DNA of 64,000 bases from Dirofilaria immitis (GCA_024305405.1 JAKNDB010000098.1:2622501-2686500); one strand, 5' to 3'. Positions 13,021 to 25,239 are shown, counted from the first letter of the stretch. Numbers and translations: made by a program. Notes: generated from the letters alone by a model not told the origin.

Positions 13021-13359
13021 TTTTGGGAAACTTTATTCAATTAATTAAATTTTAATATTTGATATGATAAAAGAAGTTCGATTATTCTATTTGATCATTT
13101 TAGAAATCTTTTTTTTTCGTCTTTCAAATATGCTTATTTAATAACAATTATTTATGATTATTTAAAAATTAAAAATGCTCAAAAATTTCCAGGTCTAATA
13201 TCGAAATATTTTGAATTTAAAATTTTCTCGAATTCTCGAATAGCTGAGCTTTATAAAATTTTCAAATTAGCATAAACAAACTACAAAAGACAAAGGAAAA
13301 ATTTATAAATAAATATTTTGTTCTTTTTTTCTTCAAATTAAATTTTGGATTTTTATTAT

Positions 13360-13545
13360 TTCGCATTTTTTTCGCTAATTTTATTTTAGATCTGCGATTT
13401 TCTGCTATTCTTAAATTTGCAATTTTTCGCTAATTTTAAATTTCCGATTTTCCGCTATTTTTAAATTTATAATTTTTCGCGCGATTTTCTGCTATTTTTA
13501 AATTTGTAATTTTTCGCTAATTTTAGATTTGCTATTTTTGTTAAA
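13360..13545. repeat. Short degenerate repeat upstream of the bHLH gene
   Basis: Units of about 50 bp contain TTTTCGCTAATTTTA and GATTTTCTGCTATTTTTAAA, in about three to four copies. It lies 150-330 bp upstream of the start codon, so it may fall in the promoter. Confidence 0.7.
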
Positions 13546-13570
13546 TTATTTAAAAAAAAAAGTTTAATTT

Positions 13571-13582
13571 GTATTATTTCAG
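13571..13582 (+). promoter_or_regulatory. Candidate trans-splice or 5' UTR acceptor upstream of the bHLH gene
   Basis: GTATTATTTCAG ends at 13582, about 106 nt before the ATG, with no other ATG-initiated frame of note between them. In nematodes such a pyrimidine-rich TTTCAG often accepts the spliced leader. It could equally be the end of an unseen 5' UTR intron. This is only a motif match. Confidence 0.35.
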
Positions 13583-13688
13583 AATCTCTCATTTTTCACT
13601 AACTATTCAATAAAAACAAATTATTATTTCGAATTCTATTTCCAATTATCTGTTATTAAGTATCATATTAGATATTGTTTAAATAAGA

Positions 13689-14674
13689 ATGCGAAATGCA
13701 TTCAACACAATGTCTAATGCTGCTACTAGTAGCAATACTACAAATCGGATACGACTAAGAAGATCAAAAGCTGGTAGCGTTACGACAAAATTACCGCATC
13801 AGGTACTTAGACGAAATGAACGTGAACGAAAACGTGTTCAACAGGTAACAAATTAATTAGAGAAATCGAAAGAGAGAGAGAGAGAGTGAAAGATAGAGAG
13901 ATTGATTTGTTTATTTTAATAAAAATTTTAACTTAATTTTTTATTTTTCTCATTTCATATATATTTGTATTTGAAAAAAAAGAAAAATTAAAATTAGAAA
14001 ATATTTAATTCTTTTTCATTCAAAAATTAAATACTTATATATACATAGTTTATAATTAAATTTGAAATGGATTATAAATAAGGAAATGAATAAATTTTTT
14101 TAAAGAAATTTAATTTATAATATTTTAGGTAAATCTTGGATTTATAAATCTTCGTGATCGTGTACCACATTCGGCAACAAGTAAGAAATTGAGTAAAGTG
14201 GAAACATTACGTGAAGCAGCCCGATATATCAAACATTTACAAGATCTACTTCAAGGTACCAGCGATAAACCATTTGAACCGTTAAATTCCAATCATGAAT
14301 CACAGATTTGTCATGAGAATCAATGTTACACGGATGATAATCATTATCATTTACCGGATTCATCAACCGGTATTTATCAATTTAACTGTAATAATAATAA
14401 TAATAACAATATTAGTAATAATAATGAACATTTTTATTATCAATCATCTAATGCTAATAATTTATCATCCATCTATTATAAATCATCATCATCAACAGCA
14501 ACATCACCAACATCATCATCATCAATCTCATTTAATCCAAATAATATGATAGTGAAATGTGAAAATGTATCATTAAATAATTCATCATCATCCTCATCCT
14601 ATTCATCATCACCATCATTATCGTTAAATTTTGATGATATTACACGATTTCAACGAACTGATTATGTATTATGA
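13689..14674 (+). CDS. Achaete-scute family bHLH transcription factor (hlh-3-like), two exons
   Basis: Exon 1 is 13689-13844 and exon 2 is 14129-14674. The 284-nt intron is phase 0, GT...TTTTAG. The predicted protein has 233 residues. The basic region is residues 41-54 ([14 protein letters not shown]) with Glu46 and Arg47 at the E-box-contacting positions. Helix 1 starts [11 protein letters not shown] (55-65), the loop is short, and helix 2 is [18 protein letters not shown] (73-90). RRNERER, VNLGF and SKVETLR are hallmarks of the ASC family, and [12 protein letters not shown] resembles C. elegans HLH-3. Family knowledge: these nuclear factors bind CAGCTG-type E-boxes as heterodimers with an E/Daughterless protein and specify neural fate. 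The tail after residue 95 is low-complexity: Asn-rich about 138-151 and Ser-rich about 163-184 and 203-215. I do not see a typical ASC C-terminal motif. An in-frame TAA sits just upstream of the chosen ATG; Met8 is an alternative start. The family call is secure; exact orthology is not. Confidence 0.93.
13845..14128 (+). other. Intron of the achaete-scute-like bHLH gene
   Basis: The intron has donor GTAACA and acceptor TATTTTAG. It separates residues VQQ and VNLGF, so it cuts between the basic region and helix 1 at phase 0. It contains a GA microsatellite at about 13868-13902. Splicing is inferred because only this join gives an unbroken bHLH domain. Confidence 0.85.
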
Positions 14675-14742
14675 TAAATTGATTAATCAGTTGATTATGC
14701 TTTCACTTTATTTTATTTTTTGATTTTATAAAAATTATTTCA

Positions 14743-14748
14743 AATAAA
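14743..14748 (+). terminator. Putative polyadenylation signal of the bHLH gene
   Basis: AATAAA lies about 70 nt after the TGA stop, within the usual range for a nematode 3' UTR. The motif occurs by chance often in DNA this AT-rich. Confidence 0.45.
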
Positions 14749-15429
14749 TTGTAAATTTGAAAATTTTAAAAATTTAATGAAACTAAAGTAATCTCTTAAT
14801 TTTAGATTAATGAAAGTCTTTTTTGGAAAAAACTTAATCAAATTATATTGAATTATTTAAGTTTAGGCCAATTTATTAATTAATTAAAATAAAATTTTTA
14901 AAATTCTCGAAATCAACTAGTCAATGCATCGGAATAGCTTTGTTAACTAATTCTTCAAATTGATATTATTTAAAGAGATAAAAGAAAAAATACGACAAAT
15001 TTATTGATTGATTGATTTTTTCAAAACTTTTTTTTTAAACTTTGTTTTTTAATAACATTGCTATTGCTAATATATGAAATTTTTTTGCAACTTTGTAATT
15101 TCTTCTTTTTATCATCTTATTATTGATTTCTCATTGATCTAAAATGATATCAACTTGTTTTGTTTATATTTCTTCTTTCTTTTTCTTACGATTTATTAAA
15201 ATTCAAAAATTAATAACTTAAATAAAATTTGAATTTAAATTTTTTCGTTTTCCACTTGAATTAGTAGTCATAAATGATGAATAGATATATTTGTCAAAAT
15301 ATATATTTCTAAAAATAATTTTGCCTAAATTATCATCATTTAATCATATCATCCAATTATCATCATCGAATCAATTGGTCATCCTGAAAATTTGAAATAT
15401 TTTGTAGTGGAAAAAGTTTTGCAAACGTT

Positions 15430-15575
15430 AATAACGGTTCGTAATGATCTTAGAGTGAATTATAAAAGTATGATTATAATGATCTTCGATTGATTATAAA
15501 AGTATAATCATAATAATCTTCGATTGATTATAAAAGTATAATCATAAGGATCTTCGATTGATTATAAAATTTTAT
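15430..15575. repeat. 36-bp tandem repeat, four copies
   Basis: GATCTTCGATTGATTATAAA plus AGTATAATCATAAT recurs with a period of about 36 bp. The first copy is more diverged. Confidence 0.85.
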
Positions 15576-15604
15576 TTGAAAAGAAAATCAAAAAACTTCT
15601 GGAA

Positions 15605-15875
15605 GAAAATAAAAAGAATAAAATTGTTTTAATAAATAAATGATTAAAATTATTTTTATCATTACCATGACTTATTAATTGACCTTTTGAACTATTGCTG
15701 CTATCTACTAACAATAATAGGTATTTTTTCCGGAAGACAAATAAAAGAATAAAATTGTTTTACTAAATAAACGATTAAAAATTGTTTTTATCATCACCAT
15801 CATGACTCATTAATTGACCTTTTGAACTACTGCTGCTATCTGCTTAACAATAATAGGTATTTTTCCCGGAAGAAA
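15605..15875. repeat. Tandem duplication of about 130 bp
   Basis: Both copies run from AATAAAAGAATAAAATTGTTT through TTAATTGACCTTTTGAACTA and TGCTGCTATCT to AATAATAGGTATTTTT and CCGGAAG. The copies are about 95% alike by eye. Confidence 0.88.
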
Positions 15876-17804
15876 AATAAACGAAGTACAATTGGAAACA
15901 AAAACAAAAAAAAAAAAGAGAGAAAACATTAATCAAATTGAAATTAGGTACAATTTAGGATAGCGTATAATAAAATTTAATTATTTTTTATTAGTCAATT
16001 TTGATTTTGAACATTTTCAAATAATTCCTTTCTTTCCTTCCTTCCTTTTTTTTTGTTTTCATTCCGACAAAGTTTTCTTCAAAAAAAAGAAAAAAATAAT
16101 TTTAAATTTGAAATGAAAAAAACAAAGAAAAAATGAAATTTTGAAAGGATTCAAAAAACAAAAGGAAAAAACAAATAAAAATTAAAATAATTAATTTTTA
16201 AGAAAGAAATTAAAATTATATGAAAATTTTTAAATGATTTCAAATTTGATTAAATATTAGTAATTAATTATCGAATATTTCCTACTATACTACTAATGTT
16301 GTAAATAGTGGTAAGAAAAATTTTTCATAATTTTCTAACAATTTTAGTAAAGAAAATTTTTTTTAAAAAAATAATGTTAAAAGGTCAAAAGGTCGTTTAG
16401 AAAATATAATAATGATGCGTATGAATGAATTGATCAAGCAGGATTAGCAAATATATTCAATCATAAAATGTTGTAGTAATAATTTGATGAATGAGTTGTA
16501 CCAATGAAAGATAGGTTAGAATAAAAAAAAAAATTTCAATTTTTTTTTTTGTAAGCGAAATAATAGATGTGAAAACTTCGTCGCTATTCCAAGTTGGAAA
16601 AATTTGCGAAAATTCTGCGTCAATTTTAATCTAAGAGATCTATGAATAATTTGCATGCGAAACTTGTGAAAACTTTGCTTCATCCCAATTTGATAAACTC
16701 TTTGCTTTAATTCCAACTTAGGAAACCTATGAAAACTTATTGAGGCAAGGTAAAAAAATGAAAGAATTAAAAGCCTAATGATAAGATAAAATTGATAATT
16801 TTTTTTGCTATAAAATTCAAGAAAATTAGCCAACTTAGATTAAAAAGATGATACCTAAGATTAAAAATACTGATTGGATCTAAGCTGGAATTTACAAATT
16901 GTTAACTTATCATTGCAATTATGACAAAACAATTTTACTATTTGATGTGTAACATTGGAAAAAGAATTTAATCAATCTAAGTATTGAAATAAATATTACG
17001 CTAATAAAGAGCAACTGATAAAATTGATAAAAATTATTCAAATAAAAATATTCGACAACTATTATTAATACAATTATGAAATATTCATTTTTTTTTCTTC
17101 ACGAATATACATATCATTTGATGTTTACAAAAATATCGATTTTGCCATTTGAACCTTTACTGATAACGAATTAATCAATTCTGGAAAAGCGAAATTTTAA
17201 CAATTAAATTTAATCATTTGATCGTTATATGATTATATTTTTATTCTCATCTTTTTAATTTTTCAATTATTAAATTAAATTTCCAATTAATAAATTATTA
17301 AATTAATCGATCTATTGCATGAAAAGTTATAATAACGGAAATGAAAAAATATTTGAAAAGTTTTTATTTTTTTTTTTGCTGAAAAAATAAAACAAAACAA
17401 GAAATAATTATAGGAGTACTTCTTGTAATCAATTCCAGAAATTGAATTAATCAATCAATTGATTATTGAGTGCTATTTTTAGCGCATATCTTTTCTTCAT
17501 CTCTAATAAACATTATAATTATCATATAATGATATACATGTATATATACATATATATGTATGTATCGCAGGTGTACATTTTTGCAACAAATCTTATTTTT
17601 CTAATTTGGGAAAAATCCAAAATAGATGTTATCATGAATAAGATTGCTCGAGATTGCTCGAGAAAGTATTTCGATTAATGAGGGATATATTTGTTTATTT
17701 GATATAAACAATATATGTATGTATATATATATAAGAAATAAATTATTGAATATCATTTTTGCGAAATTACTCTAATTAAGCATATGTAGTATTTTGAAAA
17801 TTAA

Positions 17805-18175
17805 AAAAAATCAATCAATCAATCAACAATAATATATATAAAATCAAAAATAATACTATAAAAAATCAATCACTGGTAATATGAAAATCAATCAATAAAA
17901 ATATGGAATATCAATCAATAATGATATAAAAATCAATCAATATGACGGAAAATCAATGAAATTTATCTGTGAATTTCTACTTATACTTATTAGTAAATAA
18001 TAATATGTAAAATCAATAGATAATAATAATAATATAAAAAAATCAATCAATAATAATATGAAAAATCAATCAATAATAATATGAAAAATCAATCAATAAT
18101 GATATTAAGAATCAATCAATAATAATATAAAAAATCAATCAATAATAATGTATGAAATCAATCAATAATTTCAGT
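17805..18175. repeat. AATCAATCAATAATAATATGA minisatellite
   Basis: Units of about 20-24 bp built on ATCAATCAATAATAATAT recur about 15 times. The least diverged block is 18040-18150. A stray TTTATCTGTGAATTTCTACTT segment near 17959 resembles the array at 9.5-10 kb. Confidence 0.88.
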
Positions 18176-18309
18176 GAACGATTTTTCTATAATAAATTAG
18201 TAAATATATCTTTTAAATAAAATATTTCTATGATAATCTTTTAGTTCATACGAATTGAAAGATTTAATACTTTTTGCGAAAAAAATTTTTTATTCAATTA
18301 AAATATTTT

Positions 18310-18655
18310 GATTGATTTTTAAATTTGTTTATTTGTTTATTGCAAATTTAAATTTGTTTATTTGTTTATTGTAAATTTAAAATTATTTACTTGTTTATTG
18401 CAAATCTAAAAATTGTTTATTTGTTTATTGGAAATTTACAATTGTTTACTTGTTTATTATAAAATTTAATTTGCTAATTATAAATCTGAAAATTGTTTAT
18501 TATATAAATTTATAATTGCTTGTTTACTCATTCTAAATTTAAATTTGCTTGTTCATTTATTATAAATTTAAAATGGATTAATTGTTTATCAAAAGTTTAA
18601 AAATGTTTATTCGTTTATTGTAAATATAAAATTGTTTTCATTTGTCTTATTACAA
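18310..18655. repeat. 30-bp repeat of TTTATTTGTTTATTGCAAAT type
   Basis: About ten units of TTGTTTATTTGTTTATTG plus AAATTTAAAA follow one another with substitutions. Order decays after 18480. Confidence 0.82.
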
Positions 18656-18754
18656 TATCGCATTGTTTATGGTTGCAATTTAAACCGATTACAGGTTAAT
18701 GTTTATTTACTTCTTCTTCGTCATCTTCTTTTTCGTTTTTTTTCCTTATCTTCA

Positions 18755-18875
18755 GGTGTTAAATGCAATAAGTAATAAATAAATTAGTGATGAATATTGC
18801 AGATGTGCATGCATTTATTGCAGGTTATTTCATGCAATATTATGCAAAATTACGCAATACAGCAATTTTATGGAT
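18755..18875. promoter_or_regulatory. Cluster of ATGCAA/TTGCA motifs with a C/EBP-like ATTACGCAAT
   Basis: Within 120 bp there are AAATGCAATAA, TGCATGCATTTATTGCAG, CATGCAATATTATGCAAAA and ATTACGCAATAC. ATTACGCAAT fits the bZIP C/EBP-type consensus. Clustering may simply reflect a short repeat. No gene lies within several kb. Confidence 0.2.
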
Positions 18876-18959
18876 AAGGTAAAATTGTATTATATATTAG
18901 AAATATTTTATTATTTTACCTTCGATCTATAATTATTCGAATTTTTGATTTTAATTTCT

Positions 18960-19560
18960 TTAGCATAAGGTAATTAATATTTATAAGAGAGTAATTACAA
19001 ATAGTAACTTGGCATATAGGTAATAGTAATTTCTAGCTATTTGGCAACAGAGGTGATAATATCAAACAGCAACTTGGCACATAGGTGATAATTTCAAATA
19101 GGAACTTGGCACACAGATAATAGTAATAGTAAGAAAGTAATTTTAAATAGCAACTTGGTACATAGGTAATAGTAATTTCTAGTAATTTGGCACATAGGTA
19201 ATAGTAATTTCTAGCAATTTGGCAACAGAGGTGATAATTTTAAATAGCAACTTGGCACATAGGTGATAATATCAAATAGCAACTTGACATATAGGTAATA
19301 GTAATAGCATAAAAATAATTTCAAACAGCAACCTGGCACACAGGTAAAACGATAGTAAGAAAGTAATTTCAAATAGCAACTCGGCACATAAATGATAATA
19401 TCAAATAGCAACTTGGCATATAGGTGATAATTTGTAATAGGAACTTGGCACAAAGGCGATAATTTGAAATAGGAACTTGGCACATGGTGATAATATCAAA
19501 TAGCAACTTGGTACACAGGTGATAGTAATAGTGGATAGCAACAATACGGTACAAAACAAT
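18960..19560. repeat. 30-35-bp minisatellite with AGCAACTTGGCACATAGGTG core
   Basis: The unit is roughly TAATTTCAAATAGCAACTTG followed by GCACATAGGTGATAA. About 18 copies are visible with indels and AGTAATAG insertions. Longer frames on the minus strand (19211-19575) are repeat artefacts. Confidence 0.92.
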
Positions 19561-19689
19561 TAGAAAATGACGCAATTTTATTAATTATGAGGTAAGCATA
19601 AATTATTTTTTTATTCCATATGATGCTATACCACTTATTTTATAATCATCTAAACATAAATTAATGCATAAATTAATTATTATACTTGT

Positions 19690-20030
19690 GATTATAATTG
19701 GAATTGCTCAAAATTAAGTAATTCGATTTTTAAGTAATAAATATTCAATAATTATTTTCATGCTAATATCAAATATTTATTATGTCTTGCGTATTTATTT
19801 AGCATCTATATTTAAATGGAAACATAAATTAATCAAAATATTGAAATTGAGTATTTCGATTTTTAAATGTATTAATTCATTTCGTTTTTTTTTAAGTAAT
19901 AAATATTCAATAATTATTTTCATGCTAATATCAAACACTATTATGTCTCGTTTATCTATCATTTATATTTAAATCGAAACATAAATTAATTTTGCCATAA
20001 TCGGAATGGCTCAAAATTAAGTAATTCGAT
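19690..20030. repeat. Diverged tandem duplication of about 165 bp
   Basis: The shared block AAGTAATAAATATTCAATAA, TTATTTTCATGCTAATATCA and TATTATGTCT occurs at about 19731 and 19894. AAACATAAATTAAT follows each. A third, weaker copy may begin near 20020. Confidence 0.75.
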
Positions 20031-20762
20031 TTCGTGTAAATATTAATAGTGATATTCTATTAAAGTTAAAAAATTGTTTTATCCTATTTAATTTATATTA
20101 AAATGATGCATAAATTAATTATGCAACGATCCGAATCATCGAGAATTGAGCGATTCGATTTTTAGATGAAGCAAATGCAATTAATTAATAAATCGAGAAT
20201 ATTTGATTATTTTAATTAATTACTATTTGATTATTGAGAATATTTGATAATTTTTAATCAATCACTTTTATATGTATATTAAAAGTTTAATTTTCATTTC
20301 AATACATTACATACATATTGATTAAAAATTAATAAAATACTATAAATAGAATTACATCAATTTCAGTACTATTAAATTTAATTATTCAAATTCAAATAGT
20401 TACTAATTTCATTTATCGAAATTTTGATTTCAAAAAATAAAATTTGAAAAAATTTAAACATAAAAATTTTATATTTTTGAATTTCAATTATGCATTTCCA
20501 ATTATTCATTTTTATAATTCAAAAAATAAACATTCGATATTTGAATAACTTTAAATAAGAAATTAAATTTTAAATTTAAATTAATAATAAATTTTTAAAT
20601 TCATTTATACATCATGATAAGATGATAAGAAGATGAGAATTATATAAATGAATTTGTAAAAAAAATTTTTAATTGATTGATAAAAATGAAAATATTATAA
20701 TAGGACATCAATCAATAACCTTTTGCTACCTTTTACCTTTTTTTTTTTAATTTTTAATTTTT

Positions 20763-20800
20763 TTTTGATTTGATTTGATTTGATTTGATTTGATTTAACC
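20763..20800. repeat. TTTGA pentanucleotide microsatellite
   Basis: TTTGA is repeated about six to seven times, ending at the phrase AACCACATGCTGTG. The unit is not a nematode telomere repeat. Confidence 0.93.
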
Positions 20801-20999
20801 ACATGCTGTGCTATAGTTGCTTTGTACGTATAAATGTGTGTGTTATATAATATAAAATAGTTTGACCTCATTATCACATTGTTATTATCAGGACGACCTA
20901 TTTCTTCTTATTTCCTACTTTATAATAATATTTATATTCAAAAAAAAAAAACGAAAAATAACAATCGAATTAAAATAAACTATGATATTAATCGGAGAT

Positions 21000-21165
21000 C
21001 AGCATGATAATTCTATTGTTCTCTCTCTCTCTCTCTCCTTTTGTCTTCCTCCCTCTGTCTCCTTCCAATAATTATTGCATGATAATTCTATTGTTCTCTC
21101 TCTCTCTCTTTCTCTACCCCTCGCTTTGTCTGTCCTTCTTTCTCTCTCTCTCTCTTTGCTAATAA
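21000..21165. repeat. CT-rich tracts within a short duplication
   Basis: GCATGATAATTCTATTGTTC followed by (CT)n occurs at about 21002 and 21077. A third CT tract ends near 21156. The minus-strand frame made of Arg-Glu repeats is a microsatellite artefact. Confidence 0.88.
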
Positions 21166-22242
21166 TTATCAAACACTTTTGATTGATCAAATTTAATTTT
21201 GCAAAAAGTTTTTTAAAAATCAAATTAAAACATCTTCCCTTTTTTCTTTGCCCTATGAATATTTAAATTGAAAATTGGAAATTATTTGAAATTAATTATT
21301 TATTCAAATTATTTGAAATAAAAGCAATTCAACAATTAGGAAGGAATAATTGAACACATAAATTACTCGAATTTTAATTTAAATTAAATAATATTTAAAA
21401 TACGAATATTTATTAAAATAACAAGAGTGATAAATTGTTAGAAAAAATAAATCATAAAATAATTCAAATTTCATTAAATTCGATAAAATCTAAATAAGTA
21501 CTTAAATTACTTAAATCATTCTAATTTTAATTCAAATTTAATTTAATTATTCGATAAAATTCGATGTATAAAATATTTTATTGATAATTTTTATCAAATA
21601 TAAATTCTTTTTTGTTTTAAAAGAAATTTTAAAATTAACAAAATTATTAAAATTTCACACAATCCCATTTATTCTTATGATAATTGAAATGATCAAATGA
21701 TAATATCATTAATATTAATTATCTCAAATTTTTTACTTGAAATTGAATTGTTCTCAATAAAATTTAATTTAAATGAATATTTATTCAAATATTGTAAAAG
21801 CAAAACTATTAAAAGCCATAAAAATTTAATAAAATTAATTAATTACACCAAAAAATAATTCTTATAAAAATGAATTATTAATTATCGAAATTAATTTAAT
21901 TTTAATTCCAATTAAATAAGATAGAATAAAATTAGCAACAAAAATTCATTCAATGTTATAAAAAGTTATCAATTTAATTATTGATAAATCATGAAAATTG
22001 ATATAGCTCCTATCTCGATAAGATTTTCAATAATTAAAAGGAATTACTGATTAAACTATGCAAAATTATCTTATCAATATTTAAATATTGATATGAGGTA
22101 AAAAAAAGTTGAAGGGATAAAAATTATTATCACTCAAATCATTAAAAATATTTGATTTTTAATCATTAATTATATCATATTTGTATGGATGAACAAATTA
22201 GGTATAATTTAGGGATAAACGATAGGTTAGAGGTTTTTAGAC

Positions 22243-22262
22243 CTCCTGGTGTCATTCTCGGG
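22243..22262. other. Small hairpin-forming sequence in a GC-richer patch
   Basis: GAGGT and ACCTC, separated by six bases, can pair as a 5-bp stem. CTGGTGTCATTCTCGGGGTC follows. The patch 22230-22340 is clearly less AT-rich than its flanks. It could be an unrecognised exon or RNA; nothing was identified. Confidence 0.2.
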
Positions 22263-22369
22263 GTCATGTTTCATCGAAAATGATTGTAGCAATTCCCATG
22301 CACTTGAAGTATGATTTTCCTAACAATGAATAATACGTACTTTTCCTACACAAATTACACTTGTATTTC

Positions 22370-22640
22370 ATCGATTTGCAAATTGCATGCAACAACGTGC
22401 TTTATTGCATTGCATATTGATTGCATTCTCGAGTCGAGAAAAATCCGCGAAAATTGCAAATTGAGTTTTTTTTTAAATTAAAATTAATTTAAATTTATAC
22501 ATTTACAATTGATTCAATTTGCAAATTGTATGCAACGCGTTTTAGTGCATGCATTTTAATTACTCTTCAGGTCGAGAAAAATTCGAGAAAATTATAAATT
22601 ATGCTTTCTTGATTTGAAATTAATTCAAATTTTTATTATT
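22370..22640. repeat. Diverged tandem duplication of about 145 bp with TCGAGAAAAAT
   Basis: Both copies share ATTTGCAAATTG, ATGCAAC, TTGCAT/GTGCAT, GTCGAGAAAAATNCG and GAAAATTNNAAATT in the same order, near 22373 and 22517. The first copy has CTCGAGTCGAG, the second CAGGTCGAG. Confidence 0.7.
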
Positions 22641-23029
22641 TCATTTATATTATCGTAAACTTCTATCGGCAAAAACAATAAATAGAAAATTAATCATTAA
22701 AAATTATAAATATTAGAAATTAAAATAATTATTAATTAATTTTAATTCAAAATAATTATTATCTTCAATTGTTTACGAGAATACTTAAAATTCGTTCATT
22801 TTCATTCCGATTAATTTATATCGTTTTTCTATTAAAAATTAGCGTTAAGCAATTATAATTAATTGTTAAATAATTTAATTTAATAATTATTTATTTGAAA
22901 TTGTTTAATTCAATAATTATTTACTCTAAATTGACTAAATTAACATGATATTCTTTCATTTTTATTTCCATTTCCATTTCTGATATATCACACTCCAATT
23001 TTTGATAAATTTGATTATAGAAAAGAAAT

Positions 23030-23275
23030 CACAAAGTTTAAATGATACATAATATGAAATGCATTAAAATTCTTTCATTTTCATTTCCATTTCCAGTTCC
23101 ATTTCCATTCCTGTTTCCATTTTCATTTCTTATGTACGATATTTGTATTTCTCGCAAATTTGAGTATATAAAGAAAAAGAAATCACAAAGTTTAAATGAT
23201 ACATGATATGAAATGGATTAAAATTCTTTCATTTCCATTTCCAATATATAATATTTTGAGTATATGAGTATATAA
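23030..23275. repeat. Tandem duplication around AAATCACAAAGTTTAAATGA and TTTCCATTTCC runs
   Basis: GAAATCACAAAGTTTAAATG followed by ATACATNATATGAAATG and ATTAAAATTCTTTCATTT occurs at about 23024 and 23180. Between them are hexamer-like TTTCCA runs. Confidence 0.8.
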
Positions 23276-24487
23276 AATAGACGGAAATGAGAAAATTAAA
23301 AGTGATACTTAAGTGGTTTATTGCATGTATGAAGAATTAAAAGAAAATGATAGTATTATCAAAAAAAAAAATTATAAGGGATATCATGGATGAATTGGTT
23401 GAAGTGATGTTGAGTAACGGATAAATATTATGAGAAGTATGCAGGTGCAAAATTATTCTTATTATTATTATTATTATCTTTTCTTTTTTTTTCCTTTTCA
23501 ATCCCTTCTTAATATCATTTACCTTTATCTTACAATATTACTTACCTTTCCTGTAATATTATTAGATTTTATTGAATAATTACTTTAAAAATTTTATTAG
23601 TGAAATTCGTTTTTTTTTAAATATTAATTGGAAATGAATTACTCATTTATTTTAGAATAATTTAAAATTATTTCGCTTCTTTACCATTTACAAAATATTT
23701 AAAAATTTGTTTAAACAATTTCGTAATAAGAAAATTAAAATTTTTATTGCAATTATAAAATTAAATTTTCAATTAATAAATTAAGTTTTTAATTACTAAA
23801 TTAAGTTGTCAATTTATCAGTGCAAAAAAATGATGATGATGATGGTGAAAAATTTATGATCAATGTAATAAAGAATTTAATTAAATAATTTCAGTTAAAT
23901 ATACTTTTTATATTTTGAAATTACATTTTTGTGAAATAATTAAATTTAATAATATGATCATTTAACAGTTGTCTAGAATTAATGTCATAACATGATATGA
24001 TATTGATATGATAAGATAGATAAATTATATTTATATGAATTATTAATAGAAAAATTTCATTAAAAAAAAGACAATTTAAAATTAAATCAAAAATTTTTGT
24101 TTAAAAATTAAAAAGCATATTTTAAATGATAAACATTTTATGAAATTAACAATTATTTATTTGCAAACTTAATTATTCGCTGCTCTCGAAGATTTCCTCG
24201 AGAATTCTCAAATTAATCATAATATGCTAAAATGCTTTTAATTTATTGATACATTTATGCAATTTGTTCTGCAAATATCTAAATTGATAATGAAAGAAGT
24301 GTATAAGCTATAAATGCAAAGTTAAAGATTAATAATGCTACTGATGATAATTGATTTCTGATAATTTGATTATCATTTATCAAAATTATCCATTCTTAAA
24401 TGTCAAAATAATAATTACAAACTATTATAATATTATATTTTAAATCAAGCCTAATATTACAAATTATAAAATGTCAACGAGAAATCA

Positions 24488-24509
24488 AAGCCAAATGATT
24501 CATTGGCTT
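24488..24509. other. Short inverted repeat AAGCCAA/TTGGCTT
   Basis: A 7-bp perfect inverted repeat with an 8-bp spacer lies in a less AT-rich patch (24460-24650). A 63-residue minus-strand frame covers the patch but has no recognised domain and no clear splice sites. Confidence 0.25.
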
Positions 24510-25239
24510 CAATTAACATGAATTCATAAATGATCGAATCATTAATTCGGCTCGATGCAAATGATGGGCCATAAAAATGGGACCAGAAATGACAATTGCT
24601 AAGATTGGATCTATTTGCGTAAATACTCACATAAAAATAAACTGGCATGTATATGTATATATATATATCATCTGCTAGTCGTAGTAGATATTCTAAAATT
24701 CAAAAATCAATTATTATTATCAGAAAATTTAGAAACCCTTCGAAATATTTACAGAATCCTGAATTCATGAATTCTTCAACATTCACAATACAATAAGCAA
24801 TCTATCATTTTACCTATTAATAGCACTTAGATAATGCATATATAATACGAAAATAAGAAATTATTTAAATATAAAATAATTGGTAAAATATCTGAATCCT
24901 TGAAGTCTCGAATTCTGACAGAGAGCTTAGACAGAATTCAAGAATTTCTGAAATTCAAAATATCGTAGGATACAATTATTTGTAAAAATATTTGGATAAT
25001 ATAATTTGCATACATAATACGACGATAAAGTTTTAATTCGTAAATTCTGGATTCTAGATGCCTCGAATTTTGGGAAATATCTGGATTCTAGATGCCTCGA
25101 ATTTTGACGGATTGAGTAGTGTAATTAGCATATATGTAAATATGGATGCAAAATTTTAAGTCATTTTAAATACAAAGTTCAGAAACTTTTACTTCTGACC
25201 CCAAGAGATATTGCATTATTCTCCAATCATTGCTTGAAT

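Larger units (their letters stand above)
14750..17800. other. Gene-free stretch downstream of the bHLH gene
   Basis: Apart from the two repeats at 15.4-15.9 kb this is AT-rich DNA. AAAAGGTCAAAAGGTCG at 16379-16395 is a double AGGTC half-site. The 105-residue minus-strand frame at 16516-16833 has repeated CCAACTT/GAAAACTT elements and no domain. (TA)n-like runs lie near 17538-17562 and 17710-17732. Confidence 0.5.
20040..22210. other. Gene-free AT-rich stretch
   Basis: Besides the TTTGA and CT tracts, nothing but AT-rich sequence full of AATTAAATTTAAAT-like words was seen. No coding, RNA or clear regulatory signal. Confidence 0.55.

Noticed and set aside
14295..14549. A second 84-codon frame inside the bHLH gene
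   Set aside because: It is the +1 shadow of the Asn/His/Ser-rich tail of the real gene.
19211..19575. Cys/Tyr-rich minus-strand frames resembling a small secreted protein
   Set aside because: They are translations of the 30-35-bp minisatellite. The regular Cys spacing comes from the unit length.
20763..20800. TTTGA run as an interstitial telomere repeat
   Set aside because: The typical nematode telomere unit is TTAGGC. The run is a simple pentanucleotide microsatellite.
20999..21223. Arg-Glu repeat frame resembling a splicing-factor RE domain
   Set aside because: It is the minus-strand reading of CT microsatellites and lacks any flanking protein-like sequence.
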